NCBI GenBank assembly: GCA_936432065.2
Contig: OW386289.2
Span: 15,582,277-15,646,276 of the forward strand
Length of the DNA: 64,000 nucleotides
Direction of reading: 5' to 3'
DNA from: Rutpela maculata
Lineage: Eukaryota > Arthropoda > Insecta > Coleoptera > Cerambycidae
In this document: in pieces, positions 24,187 to 35,794 of the stretch
How the letters are laid out: each line of letters begins with the position of its first letter
Position numbering within the stretch: the first letter of the stretch is position 1
The notes under the pieces: model-generated
The model's input: the letters and a program-made list of their open reading frames with translations, nothing else
The model's database searches: none
What the model was told of the DNA's origin: nothing
Translations under genes and position numbers: made by a program

Positions 24187-24689
24187 CCTGCTCATCAATT
24201 TTGAAACTCGGACGAATTTTTTTTTCATATTTCTACACTATTCCCCCTCCCGCTCGTCAATTTGAAGAAGAGAGCGCAAATACATAATTACCTAGGGGAG
24301 CGCCAATCCTTAATCTGGCCCTGCATATTCCTTATTTTATTGTAAATCGTCATCTAATATAATATTATCTAATCTAGATAAAGTTGGTTCGAAAGAAGCA
24401 CCTTCCATATTGCGGGTTAGGAATTGTGTGTTTTCATATTTTTGTGTGCTTAATAAAAAAACCTTAGTAACATTTTGCTCTAAAATTAAAAAGCTGCTTC
24501 ACATAAAAATGAGAGTTTGAAGTCCTCTGGTGATCACCCTGTGTGAGGGATATGACCCAATTTCAATACGGAGTATTCTACTATGCTGATTTATGTATGT
24601 TCCAAATTTGAATTAAAAATTTTAAGTCTAACATAAGTTATCGTGTTTACAAAAAACGGTCTACACACACACACACACACACAGGTATA
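24187..24689. other. Spacer with (AC)n
   Basis: AT-rich. A piece at 24187-24320 resembles the interior of the GATGAGCGGGGG-type MITEs (CCGCTCGTCAATTT). A short (CA)n run lies at 24662-24682. No gene seen. Confidence 0.45.
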
Positions 24690-25085
24690 ATCACGTACTA
24701 AACGTATTAATTAATACCATTATATAAGAGAACAAATTGCTAACAAAATATAATGCTCAACTATATCCCCGTAGGTGAGCAGCAGTGGCGTAACTACATG
24801 GGGCAAGGGGTGCGGCGCACACGGGCCTCAGAACTTAGAGAGCCTCACAGGGCCTCTAGGAGCTATAAATAAAAAAAATGTTTTTAGTTTAGGTTAAATA
24901 AACTAAATTATTTTATTTTAACGAAATTTATTTGTTTTATAAAGTTTAGGGGACAACCAGATCATCTTGCACACGGGCCTCATCGACTCTAGTTACGCCA
25001 CTGGTGAGCAGCTAGCCGATGGGTTTACCAAGCCATTACCTTCCACAATATTCATAGAGTTGAAAACAAATATTGAATTAAAATA
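24690..25085 (+). pseudogene. Copia-like pol C-terminal end, split by a hAT MITE
   Basis: Short in-frame pieces YHYIREQIANK and NYIPVGEQ precede the MITE, and LADGFTKPLP and FIELKTNIEL follow it, ending in a stop at about 25085. This is the signature at the end of RNase H in Copia elements. Removing the MITE and one copy of its 8-bp duplication keeps the frame, apart from an earlier one-base shift. Nothing of the earlier pol is recognisable upstream. Confidence 0.78.
24783..25003. mobile_element. hAT-type MITE (CAGTGGCGTAACTA ends)
   Basis: 221 bp with perfect 14-bp inverted ends CAGTGGCGTAACTA and complement. Perfect 8-bp duplication GTGAGCAG at 24775-24782 and 25004-25011. No coding capacity. 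Confidence 0.92.
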
Positions 25086-25088
25086 ATA

Positions 25089-25338
25089 TGTTTATATAAC
25101 TAAATGTCCATACACACGTTTATTTTGAAATGTAAGTCATACAATATTATATTGTTACTTGAATTTGAATACTTAAGTTGTATGAATAAACAATTACTAT
25201 GCACTAAAACAATTATTATTCATTCAGAGTCCGTGATTAGAGCAGTACTAAGTAATTCGAGTAGTTAGTTTTTACATTAAATAATTAAATTTAAGAAGAC
25301 TTGTATCTTTTCTCTTGACCCTTCGACATCAATCAACA
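25089..25338 (+). mobile_element. Possible 3' LTR of the Copia-like element
   Basis: Lies directly after the pol stop, starts TGTTTATATAA, contains AATAAA (about 25185) and ends CATCAATCAACA. The TG...CA ends and position are consistent with an LTR but no partner LTR is present. TGTTGAAATGTGAC at 25347 is an alternative start. Confidence 0.4.
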
Positions 25339-26459
25339 AGAATGCGTGTTGAAATGTGACTTTTGGAGAGGAGTGAAAAAAACACTAAACCTAAAAACTC
25401 AAAACCTAAAAAAAATGAATATCAAAAAAACTATCAATTTAAAATAGAAAAATATCGAGTAAAGGTTGAAGAGAATAATATGAAGAAAATTTTGTGACAA
25501 ATTTCTGTCTACCAAGGGTTATAACTTTTTAATTATTCAATTTACGACAAAAAATTTCTCCAATAAGATTGTAGAGAATTCGATTCTAAACGAAAAACCA
25601 AAATTTTTTTGTAAAATATGTTACGGAAATATAGGGCAAGAACTGTTCGCACGTTTTTTTCAAGATGGCGGCCAAAAGGGGAGGCAGCCGACCCCGATAA
25701 CTCAATTTAAAATTACACGCCCCCCCCCCCCCTTACACAATGAAAAAAAAACTTTTTCCTACCCAAAATGCAAGGTTAGATAATATAACATTTAAATGGA
25801 TTACTCTATACAAGTTTGATATTAACGCGAGTAAAAAATGCCTATCTTACCTTAGTAACTCGAGCCTGGTTTACTGGCCTATTAACTGTTTTCCGAGGTA
25901 TATATATAATAAACCTAACGTGACTCCACTATACAACTAATTAGAAAATAGGTCGTTATCATATTATTAATCACCAAATGTACCGGCCGGGAATTCGGGC
26001 AGCAAACTGAGTTATTCCAACGTAAACGAACCGCATAGAACAAATGACACGACTATCATGCGAAAACTGGTTTTATTATTTTTAGTCAGTAATTGACCTT
26101 GAATAATTTTAGCTCAAATTACATCCAAATCTGAGAAGTGTTGTTTTGTTTTCGCTTCACTTTTCGGACCTATGTTATCATCGAGTCAGCGTTGCCAGTG
26201 GACCAATAAAAGTCAAAAATCTTTTTAAAAACAAGCATTTATTATTTATTTGGTGTACTAAAACAAAAAAAAAATAAGTTATGTTTTTATTTACCCGCAT
26301 TAAAAAGACTAGTCGCTGCCAAAATGATAAGAAATGTGAAAATAACTATAGGAACAAAGTTGTAGAGAATAAAATTTCACATAAAAAAGTGAGTAGTGGA
26401 ATACCGAGTGGCTCAATCGATAACCACACTGTTGTAACTTTTGAATGGGCGAATGGATT
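25339..26459. other. AT-rich intergenic sequence
   Basis: No gene recognised. Contains phrases that recur nearby (AAGATGGCGGCCA at about 25662; TTGTAGAGAAT at 25571 and 26361) and a C-run at about 25718-25731, so it is probably a decayed member of the repeat that follows. Confidence 0.45.
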
Positions 26460-27910
26460 TTTTTCAAAGGTGTTGATAAAATTTCCAATTATATAATGTA
26501 AAGATTCAAAATGGCCGACTTCCGGTTTCGATGCAAATTTCCTAACCCTCAATTATTTTGCTTTTCAAAAAAATATAGTTTTTTTAATTTTTAGTTTTAA
26601 TCATCAGATAGTAACATTAAACACGATTTATTCTTCATTAAGTTCAATGGTATTGGTTTTTCAATGAGAACTATTTTTTTTTAATGGGATACTTATAATC
26701 GGGGAGCCCTCCCTAGCTGTACGTGCACCCCCCGCCCGATCCTTGGGAACAAGTTTCTTCATAAAGATTAAAACCTAAGGAACAATTTAAGACATGTCCT
26801 AGAAAAAAAAACTGGCTGTACTCTCAAAATGGCGGCCATATGTTAAGAAAAACTGTTGCCAATGTAGTTTTTGTTATTTAACACAAAAAATAAAAAAGAT
26901 GGACAAAAACTTTTTTCACAAAAAACAACGTGCATAAAATTTTCTACAATTTTGTTCCTATACAATATTTGATACGAGTTACCATTTTCCAGATAAATGA
27001 GTCCAAAATTAAGAAAACATGGAAATTCATATATCGGTTAATCACTAAATAACGCGTATAATACAACTTTATATTATTAACATAACAAACAATAAAATAA
27101 ACTGACAAAAATTAATAACAATAATAATATTATAACTTGCAGACATTTATCTCGAAAACGGTAACAATGGTATCTGGAAAATGGTAACTCCTATCCAAAT
27201 ATTTTATAGGAACAAAATTGTAGAAAATTTTATGCACTTTGTTTTTTGTGCAGAATATTTTTCTCCAACTTTTTTAGTTTTTGTGTTAAATGACAAAAAC
27301 AATATTTGCAAATTTTTTTTAAACGGACGCCATTTTGAAAGAGCAGCCATTTTTTTAGGACATGTCTTAAATTGTTCCTTAGGCTTTAATCTTTATGAAA
27401 AGCATTGTCCCCAAGGATCGGGGTGAAGGTGCACGGACACTTAAGGTGGGCTCCCCTAGTATTATTATTGAATTAGATCTTTAAATTAAAAAAAAATGAT
27501 ATTTTATTTTATTTTATTTTATGAATACAGCTGCCCAGACAGATGTGCATCCAATTACAGGGCAGGAAATATACAAAAAAATATGTACATAGTATAGACT
27601 ACAACCTTAGAACTAAATATATGTGTAATGTCGACCTTTTCTTTGTACTAAATTTATAATTAAAAACGAAATGCTTTGATAATAGATTTTTCACAATAAT
27701 AAAATAAAAATTAAAAAAAATCTATATTTTTTGGAAATCAAAATAATATTTGAGGGTCAGATCATTTGTATTTTGGCCAGCAAGATCCAAATATACAAAA
27801 ATATACAGGTTGTTCCGCTTAAAAATTTTATTTTTGTGCAAATTGCATCGAAACTGGAAGTTGGCCATTTTGGTTCTTTACATCATATAATTGAAAATTT
27901 CATCCCATAT
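26460..27910. mobile_element. Nested fold-back element
   Basis: Inner arms of about 300 bp (26697-26990 and 27160-27465) are inverted copies with ends GGGGAGCCC...GGGCTCCCC. Outer short arms (26463-26545 and 27835-27905, around AATGGCC(G/A)ACTTCC and GATGCAAATTT) enclose further sequence, including (TTTTA)n at 27497-27522. No transposase frame. Confidence 0.65.
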
Positions 27911-28415
27911 TGTGACGTGGCTTCTTCCAGTTGCCTAGCGCATAAACAAGTGGAAGCGTCACTTTGACGCTGAGCTCTACTTCGGTTTTACTCGAGCGCC
28001 ACCTTTACAATTTTTACGTGGGGCAAAGGTCCCACACTAGCCTCATAACCCAGCCTATTGCAGTAGGGCTGGGATGTACTCAGTGAAGAAACGGAAATGT
28101 CCAGAGGTCAGATTAGATTTTCACCCACATTCAACAGAAAAACACCAAATTCGGAAAAATAACAATATTTATTATACATGTAAAATTGACAACAGCAGTA
28201 GAAATATACACTTATACATATACCGTGTGTGTAGTCGCGGGCTAGGCATGGGGAGTAGAATTGCAACATCGCGTGTGCCAGCTGGCTGAAATGAAATAAC
28301 AGAGCTGGAATGCTCCACCGATGGACGAATTTACGGCTGCCGGTGTTGTCATATTTCTCGCGCTACGTGAATGTACATGCCTAATGGCAAATTACACGCA
28401 CGGTATGATCAATTA
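27906..28415 (-). repeat. LTR-like dispersed repeat
   Basis: On the minus strand it ends GCCACGTCACA, like the solo LTR at 8943, and contains AATAAATATTG (about 28165). The part 28205-28415 recurs inverted at 62876-63075, and a short piece recurs at 44425-44480 (CTCGCGCTACGTGAATGTACA). It may be an LTR of a Gypsy-like element, but no duplication at its edges was found. Confidence 0.4.
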
Positions 28416-28745
28416 CACAGGCACACAAAAAAAAGTCGAGTGCGAAAAGGCAGACCTATGTATTCCCATGCATTTTGACCGGCTGAACACGAATCCGATA
28501 TCCGTTTCGCCCGATTGGCTCTTGCATTTTTGCTAACCTCAAAAGACACCTTAAATATGCCCGAAAAATCCCAAACAAGTAAATAAAAAGCTTAAATGAG
28601 CTGATCACTATATCTATACGTAATTTGGGGCGCTGAAACTGAATATAATGTCAGAATTAGCCGATCAGTTAGGAATTTTGACACAACCTCAAAAAACACC
28701 TAAAAAATGACCAAAAATCGAAAACAAATAAATTAAAAGCTTAAA
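28416..28745 (-). repeat. Diverged copies of the 130-160 bp repeat family
   Basis: Matches 33160-33560 in inverted orientation (GCTGAACACGAATCCGA, AACCTCAAAAxACACCT, TAAAAGCTTAAA). Related to the minisatellite at 8121-8660 through the phrases around CGGATTCxGCTG and TATGTATTCCCATG. Confidence 0.6.
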
Positions 28746-29156
28746 CCAAGAACTTTAAAACTAAGATTTCTTAACCCAACATAACCCGAGATAAAAACTT
28801 TAAACCAAAAACTTAAACCTATTATAAATTAAAATAAGAACTGTTAAGTTCCTAAGGTTTAGAATATGTTACATTTTGAGTTCTCGGTGAAAAGTTCTTG
28901 TCTTAAGTTTTGTTAGATTTAGAGTTCTTGGTTTAAAGTTATTTCTGTAAAATTCTTGTCTTGTTTTTAGTAAATTCGATGTTCCGAAATATCGAAAAAA
29001 ATCAGTATTATAGTATGGAGATAGTGGATAAAGGATTTCCATGGTACCTTGCATCATATGTTATAAGATGTTGAATAAATGGAAGGAACTTTAAAAAGTA
29101 AAATATAAAAATCCAACAACATGGGAGGAGCCTGGAACCCGTGAAGAGTGTTATTT
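28746..29156. other. AT-rich spacer
   Basis: Repeated short phrases (AAGTTCTTGxxTTAA) but no gene or element edge recognised. Confidence 0.4.
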
Positions 29157-29894
29157 TACTTCCACGTCCAGTGGAAGTATAGTAACGACAAAAAAATTTT
29201 TAAAAATTTGTATTGTCCAAATAGGTTTAAAATGTCATAAAACGTCGAGATTTTAAGTTTGAGCGAAAAAAAATTTTCTGTCTGTCTGTCGGTCTGTCTG
29301 TCGGTCTGTCGGTCTGTCTGTCGGTCTGTCGGTCTGTCTGTCGGTCTGTCGGTCTGTCTGTAACTTTTTTTTGTGCGCACGTTTACTCTGGAACCGTTTA
29401 AGATATTGACTTGAAATTTGGTACACATATGTACTTTAACGAGATCTAGAATAGATTATATTTTCATCTTGTTCCGTCGAAGGGTTGGGGGTTAAATTGG
29501 GGTAAATTTGGGGTAAATGGGTAAATCAAGCAAGTAAGAGTCCATGAAATTGGTATTTAGTATATACAAGAGAAGCTAAGGTCTCAAAAAAATTTTTGGC
29601 ATTAGCCACCTCCATTACCACCCCCACCTCCTTATTAAAGGGGATGAAAAAAAATGTGATTTAGTTTATGTACAGGAACCAGAAACCTCAAAATATTTTT
29701 TACTTCATCCACCCCCCACTACCACCCCCCTATCACCACCCCCACCCCACTACCGATGTGGGGTATCGTTTTATGGGTTTTTGGGGTAGAGGATTTCAAA
29801 TATTATATTATTAAAGTTCCATAAACAATTATTTTCACATACAAAGTTTTTTTCGTTGTGAGTGACTTGGATAGAGAATCTGGATGTGGAAGTA
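29157..29894 (+). mobile_element. TIR element T1 (CTTCCAC ends)
   Basis: Starts CTTCCACGTCCAG and ends CTGGATGTGGAAG (13-bp inverted ends, one mismatch), with TA on both sides (29157-29158, 29893-29894). About 734 bp, including a (TGTC/CGGTC)n block at 29277-29361. No coding capacity. Inverted relative at 50610-51260. Similarity between the two extends about 20 bp past one end, so the edges and the TA duplication are provisional. Confidence 0.65.
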
Positions 29895-29959
29895 GTGATT
29901 CCTTGGCCGCGGTTTTTTAGTAATACAAATGTTTCCGGAATTAATGCTAAAAAGGGTTA

Positions 29960-30257
29960 ATGGAAGCTGATTGTTCCGAAAGTCAAAAAGATGACAGTGA
30001 ATATGAAGACAGTGAATCTGAGTGTTCGATAAGAACTAAAACTCCCAATATTTGGTGAAATGATAAACTTAATAATGTTATTAGATATCTTAGTCTAGGT
30101 AGGGTAGAATATTTAGCGGCGATTATGAATAAAGACAATTTAGTATCAAGTGATGTTCGTTCTAGCTCATACAGAAAAAGAGAAAAGGACTTTAGAAAAT
30201 ATTTTACACAAGGAAAAGAACACTTGCTCTTATATTATCATAATGAATATATTTAAA
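29960..30257 (+). pseudogene. Unassigned coding remnant, about 99 codons with one internal stop
   Basis: From the ATG at 29960 the frame reads an acidic start (MEADCSESQKDDSEYEDSES), reaches TGA at about 30056, and continues open to TAA near 30256 (NNVIRYLSLGRVEYLAAIM, then RSSSYRKREKDFRKYF). Codon content looks protein-like and unlike the AT-rich surroundings, but I do not recognise the family. The acidic then basic character resembles N termini of some transposases; this is only a guess. Confidence 0.35.
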
Positions 30258-30764
30258 CCTATCATATATAGATTTTAGATAAATATTTTCTATTTTATCG
30301 CTGATTTTTTTAGATTTTTCGGAACCTCGAATTTACTACAAACAAAACAGAAGAAATTCGCATTATTTAGACAGTTATGCAAATTTCTTGTAGCCCTATA
30401 CTTATAGGAAGCCAAGTTTCCTACTTTACTAGAGCTGCGGTTGCATGATCACGGCGCCCGGGGTCCCGCTTTCCCAACCTGACCGGCCGCCAATACTGGG
30501 GTTTCCCTCCCCTGCATCGTAAACTCTTTCTCTGCTTTTGCCATGACGGCATTTTTTTTACCTAGGAACTTAGCCGAAATAAATCGTTGCCTGCCGTCAC
30601 CACGTGGAAGTGTCCTAGTCGCAAAAATAGTAAAAGAAACAAATGGCATATGACAATCAAACAGAATAAAGAAAACTATACAATTCTAAACAGCTCTAAG
30701 GAAAAAAAGTAAAAAGCCATCAAGGGAGGGTGTAGGTAAATGTTAAGTCCAAATGATATGGTAC
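30258..30764. other. Spacer with a GC-rich island
   Basis: About 30425-30650 is GC-rich. Its minus strand has a 66-codon frame (LPRGDGRQRFISAKFLGKK) that may be a scrap of a retrotransposon ORF1. I do not recognise it. Confidence 0.3.
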
Positions 30765-32855
30765 AGTACCTAGAGGTAAAAAATATGCAAAACTTCGGAA
30801 TAATGTCATATTGAACGGATTTCGTTCATATTTGGCAGTATAATAGTAAATGCTTCACAGAAAAGTTTCTATATTGTGCGAGGGCTTGCTAATTTATAGG
30901 GGGTGGATACCACCCCCTCTCAGGGGTATTTCCAAACGGCGGCTTTCGTCAAGTATCTCGAAAAGTATTACTTTATCGAAAAAATGTTACAGAGCAATTA
31001 CAGAAAGTACAAACTGGGAATTAATTGAAGACCGAAGTGGATAAAGGTGTTATGTCACACTTTTAAAGTTTCGAGTAAATTAAACAAAACGGTTTTGAGT
31101 TGGAACTTATTTATTTTGTCTTCGATTCAAATAAATAATATCTCATAAAATAGATAATTTTGGGTTGTGTTCTTTTGTTTACACTAATATTACAGAAAAA
31201 TATCAAGCTATTATGAAACTAGATTTTTCTCTCCAAAACTGTGTACATCCACTAAAATTACTGGTTGTATGTATGACTTGGCGCCTTTATAACTAAAAAG
31301 TTTCTATAAAATATTACAAATTTAGAATTCACCGTTTATTGGGTGTTAAATCTATATCAGGGGTGTTCAAAAATTTTTTTTAAAAATGCGACATAACACC
31401 TTTATCCACTTAGGTCTTCAATTATATCTTTTGTTTATTGATGTAGGATTAATAATTTCGGAGAAATTAAGTTTACATTTGGCATCCAAGTGTTCATAAG
31501 ATAATTATTTAGAGTGAGAGTTAAATATCTCAGAAACTGTGACACCTACGTCAAGGATGCTAATAGGTAGAATAATAGGTTACTAATTAAGCTTTCAACT
31601 GTTTTTTTATTTGTTTCTGTAGCATAAAAAACAAAGAAGTTATGACCGAAGCAATGTGAGTCTACATATTTTTTTAATAACAACGCCGCCATTTTGTTAC
31701 TGTAATTAGCCAGTAATTAAAAAAAAAGAAATTCCAAACACTGTTTCACATTAATATATAGCATAACGTAGATGCTCAAAGTTTTTGGTTTGTATACAGC
31801 ACTTGCTTTAGCAAAAAAAAATACAGTTTAAACTATAAAGGTATTTTCGATAAAACGTAATTTTTTTTTCCTTTTCCAAATATCTCAATAAGTATTAATT
31901 TTATTGAAAAATGGGTAGAGACCAAAAATGGAGCTCATAAACTGATAATGAATTCCACTTGTTTATTTATTTAAATAGATTTAACAGTTTCGGAGATATG
32001 AAAGTTTACAAATGGCGCCGAACGTTTATAAGACGAAAAATGCAGTTTAAATGTTAAATATCTCAGAAATTGTGACACTTACGTCACGCATGCTAAGAAA
32101 TGAAATGAAAGACAATTAATTGCGTTTTCAAATTATTTTTTACTCGTTTCTGTAGCATAAGAAATAAATAAGTTATGACGGAAAAATGTGCGTATTTATA
32201 TTTTTTTTATATTAAAAAGGTCGTTTGTTACTCTAATTAGCCAGTAATTTAAAAAAATGATCTCAAATACAGTTTTTCGTTAAGATGTAGCATTATCTTG
32301 ATGTTCAAATTTTTTTGCTCATTTAGAGCACTTGCTTTAGAAAAAAATGCATTTTAAACTTTAAAGGTAATTTCGAAACACTTGGATACCAAATATAAAC
32401 TTAAATATCTCCGAAATTATTAATCCTACATCAATAAACAAAAAATATAATTAATTCCCAGTTTGTACTTTCTGTAATTGGTCTGTAACATTTTTTCGAT
32501 AAAGTAATACTTTTCGAGATACTTGACGAAAGCCGTTTGGAAATACCTTTTTTTTAAGCTAAAATCACAATTTTGAAGTCGTTATAACTTAAAAACTAAA
32601 TTTATTTGAAAAATTGCATAGAACCTTTTCTTCTTAAAATTTGATTCTACTTCAGCTCCAATAAATATATATATATTTTTTAAGTGCCACCCCCTGAGAG
32701 GGGGTGACACCCACCCCCTATAAATTAGCAAGCCCCCGCACAATATAGAAACTTTTCTGTGAAGCATTTACTATTATACTGCCAAAAATGAACGAAATTC
32801 GTTCAATATGACATTATTTCGAAGTTAAAACCTCTAGGTACTGTACTAACATATT
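30765..32855. mobile_element. Large fold-back element P3
   Basis: Terminal arms (30765-31045 and 32435-32855) are inverted copies. The mirrored phrases include AAATGCTTCACAGAAAAG, ATAAATTAGCAAGC and ATGTTACAGAxCAATTACAG. Interior segments are also mirrored: the ATGTAGGATTAATAATTTC phrases at 31440 and 32420, and the GTGACACxTACGTCA phrases at 31540 and 32080. Related pieces lie at 51590-52640 and 57090-57290, so this is a dispersed family. No transposase. The short plus and minus frames that start MLHRKVSILC are the two arms, not genes. Confidence 0.7.
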
Positions 32856-33159
32856 CCTCTCTCAACAGAGCAAACTTTGTCCGAAAAATTTTTCCTAAAA
32901 ATGTCACTGTTCAGTAACATTTTCCTTTAGATACTTGAAAATTTAAAAGTTACCCATATCCGCTTACTGGGGTTGAGAATTGAGAATATATGCTGAAATG
33001 ATATTTCTCTAGGAAGTTTGTAAACTGCGCTTTAATTCTGACTACAGTATTGTGTTCAGCTCGTGAAAATACGTCGGAAATTATATGTTCAGATATTAAG
33101 AAGAGCAAAGTCAATTTCGGGCTATGGTTCAGTAAATTTTGGGTATATACATTTTCATC
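32856..33159. other. Spacer next to P3
   Basis: AT-rich, no gene or clear repeat recognised. Confidence 0.4.
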
Positions 33160-33560
33160 CTAAATATGAATTTTACAAGATATTTGATCGTCGCACATAA
33201 ATTCTGACCTTGGATTCGGTTTCAGTGCCCCAAATTACTTATAGATACAGTGATGAGTTCATGTAAGCTTCTTATTTACTTCTTTGGGATTTTTCGGGCA
33301 TCTTTTAGCTGTTTTTTGAGGTTATGTCAAAATTTCTAACTGATCGGCCAATTCTGACGTCACATTCGGCCTCAGCGTTCCAGAATACGTATGGAAATGG
33401 TGGTCAGCTCATTTAAGTTTTTTATTTGCTTGGTTGAGATGTTTCGGGCATTCTTAAGTTGTTTTTTGAGGTTAGGAAAAATGCAAGAGCCAATTGAGCA
33501 AAACGGACATCGTATTCATGTTCAGCTGGTCAAAATGCATGGGAAGACAGGCTTGCATTC
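33160..33560 (+). repeat. Two to three tandem units of about 160 bp
   Basis: TTTTTTGAGGTTA recurs about 33312 and 33461, with CATTCGGxxTCAG and TTCGGGCAT phrases in each unit. Inverted relative of 28416-28745. Confidence 0.65.
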
Positions 33561-34077
33561 TTATACTTGACTTTATTGTGTGTTCCGGTGTTATCGGAGC
33601 AACTCATAAGGAGTTCGGAAAATACTACTAGTTACAAATTAGCGGCAATTCGAAAGTTTTATAAATTTATTATCAAGGGTGGCAAGCAAGCGGTATACAA
33701 AATGGCGGATGCGCAAGCATTAAACCAGTAAAAAAAAACAACAAAGAAAAATAGTTAAACGGCAAGCAAAAACAGGCAGTGTTCGAATACCAGGCAATAG
33801 TTTTACAATTATTTACAGCATTTAACATGCATGCGATAATTCTATTTCGAAATAATTAAAAGACATTTATGTTGACATGAAGGTCAGACAGTACTTTATC
33901 AGAATGGTTACCAAGTGTTAAAAATATAAATTTATTAATTTCTGGAATTTTCCGATTTACTCGCTAAGTCCTCGGACTATAACAAATTCTACAAAAATTC
34001 TTGAAAGTTATAGATTTTACTTTACTTCGCAAAATTAAAATAAAATGGACTTAAAATACGTTCTTATCAACCCAGTA
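33561..34077. other. AT-rich spacer
   Basis: No gene recognised. The last 40 bases may already belong to the LINE fragment that follows. Confidence 0.4.
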
Positions 34078-34528
34078 ACATGACAGTTTTCATTCCAAGA
34101 ATTTTCATAAACCGAAACTCTGTCATAACATCGAGTAAAATTGACTATATTTTAAAAAATATAAATAGATCTCTGTATAGCGTGGAAGTGGACAACCTAA
34201 ATATCAGTGATTATTTTGCCCTTAAGATGAACATTGACTTAGATCTCCCAGATAATGCCAAATTAAATAGAGAAATGTATATTCGAAATGAATCTGAGAG
34301 TAACCTCTTACGTCTCAGAACATATTTAAGAAATGAAAGTTTCTGCTCGGTTTATGCATACAATAGTAATATTAATTTAATCTATTCTAAATTTATCAAC
34401 ATTCTAAAATTTGCCATACAAATTAACTGCCCTACGTTTAAAGTTAAAAAAAAATGCTAGTGATAATAATGATAATAATAAATGGGTTACCCTGAAATAA
34501 TAGCACGAAAAACCGAACTTAAAAATAT

Positions 34529-35604
34529 TTTTATTTTTTTTTTTTGTTTTTTATTGTTTATTGTTTATTGTTTAGAAAAATACTAATTCTTGTTGACAAA
34601 CTTTAAAAAACAGAATAACAAATAAGTAAATAGATAATAAGTGACATAAAAATTGTATAAAATATGTAGAATACAATACATAGATAAACATTCATATTAC
34701 TATAACATTATATAGATGTTGCTGCACATTTATGAAATCACCTAAACTCTCTAAGGAGCTTGTGGGTGATTATCACAAATAAAGCAGCAACGTAACTGGA
34801 TTATAGTATATGTGGAAAATTGTACATACATGGTAAGAATTAGATAAATACCTACATTTAAAATCTATTTTAATTTTAATTTTAGTTATTATATAGTGGT
34901 GTGAGAAGGCGGATATTATATTCTAAATTTACTAGTTAGTTTTAATTATTATTATTTTTTTTATATATAATTATTTAACGTCGGCCTATTTCCGCTACCA
35001 GGGCCTATCACCGACGCCAGGAGACGAGCTACCCCCAACCTGGAAATTTTGCCGAACCTCTTCCCTTAAGAAGAGTAGGGATCTTTTACTTGCCTAACAT
35101 TTAATAGACAAGGGACTGCCTGCTTTACATCCCCTCCGAAGGATGGTATATCCACTACGTAATCCTCGTCTGAAATTACGTAACTTCCGAGTATACACTG
35201 ATATACAAGCCTCTAAAAGGTGGAACGAGAGCGCTGTATTTCCCAAGATAGGTGGGTCACCCATCCAAGTACTAACCGCGCTCGACGTTGCTTCAACGGA
35301 ATATCGACTGATATTCACATTGAAGTCGCCTCTACGCTCGCCCCAAAATTGTTATAGATATTGAACGTTATACTACTGGAAAATTACTTTTATTTGTCTG
35401 TAGTTTTCATTTAGAAATAGTTTGAGATTTTTTTTTAATTCATGCTTGTTTTTTATGCTTTTTAATTTTGTGGGTAACATATTATATAGTTTGGGTCCAT
35501 AATAGAAAATAAATCGTTGGGTATGCATCTTCCGGTATATCGGCACTTGTATGGAAAGATTTGTATTCCAGCAGGTTCCATAGTTATGGTTATATGCTTT
35601 GGTT
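34529..35604 (-). mobile_element. LINE E: 5'-truncated LINE 3' end with 5S-like sequence
   Basis: Inserted in LINE D with a perfect 12-bp duplication ACTTAAAAATAT (34517-34528 and 35605-35616). On the minus strand, 35600-35400 gives decayed C-terminal LINE codons (AYPTIYF, YGPKLYNMLP, KNKHELKKNLKLF). The rest is non-coding and contains a 5S rRNA-like stretch. The 3' tail is (CAATAAA)n then A-rich (34529-34575). The 12-bp duplication and tail show target-primed insertion of one transcript. Confidence 0.8.
35220..35335 (-). other. 5S rRNA-derived sequence
   Basis: On the minus strand it contains AAGCAACGTCGAGCGCGG followed by TTAGTACTTGGATGGGTGAC, the box A, intermediate element and box C region of animal 5S rRNA genes. 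Weaker similarity continues into the 5' half (GTGAATATCAGTC). The 3' end drifts away. It is either the head of a 5S-type SINE or a part of the LINE 3' region, not a working 5S gene. Confidence 0.75.
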
Positions 35605-35794
35605 ACTTAAAAATATAGGGGATAATCAGTTAAAAAATAATTATTGTCAAAAGAAAAAAGAATATAAGTCTCTTATAATACATACTAAAAAAACCCATTT
35701 TCAAAATAAATTAAGTAAAGACGAAACTATAAAATAGAAGCAAATATTTAAATTAGTCAATGATAAAACTGGTAAGAGAAAAGAAATTCTTTAA

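Larger units (their letters stand above)
34078..35790 (+). pseudogene. LINE D: endonuclease end and linker to RT, split by LINE E
   Basis: The frame 34080-34460 is the end of an APE endonuclease and linker (SSKIDYILKNINRSLYSVEV, NISDYFALKMNID). It continues with a frameshift into KWVT and IIARKTELKN to about 34516. After the inserted LINE E (34529-35604), 35617-35790 gives YKSLI, THFQNKLSKDETIK and FKLVNDKTGKRKE, the usual linker segment before the RT. The fragment stops at the minus-strand LINE F. Only non-catalytic parts remain, with stops. Confidence 0.72.

Noticed and set aside
30850..31044. Conserved small protein starting MLHRKVSILC, seen again at 32582-32767
   Set aside because: The two frames are the mirrored arms of one fold-back element and diverge after the shared DNA.
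35220..35335. Functional 5S rRNA gene
   Set aside because: Only the internal control region matches well, the ends diverge, and it lies in a LINE-type insertion.
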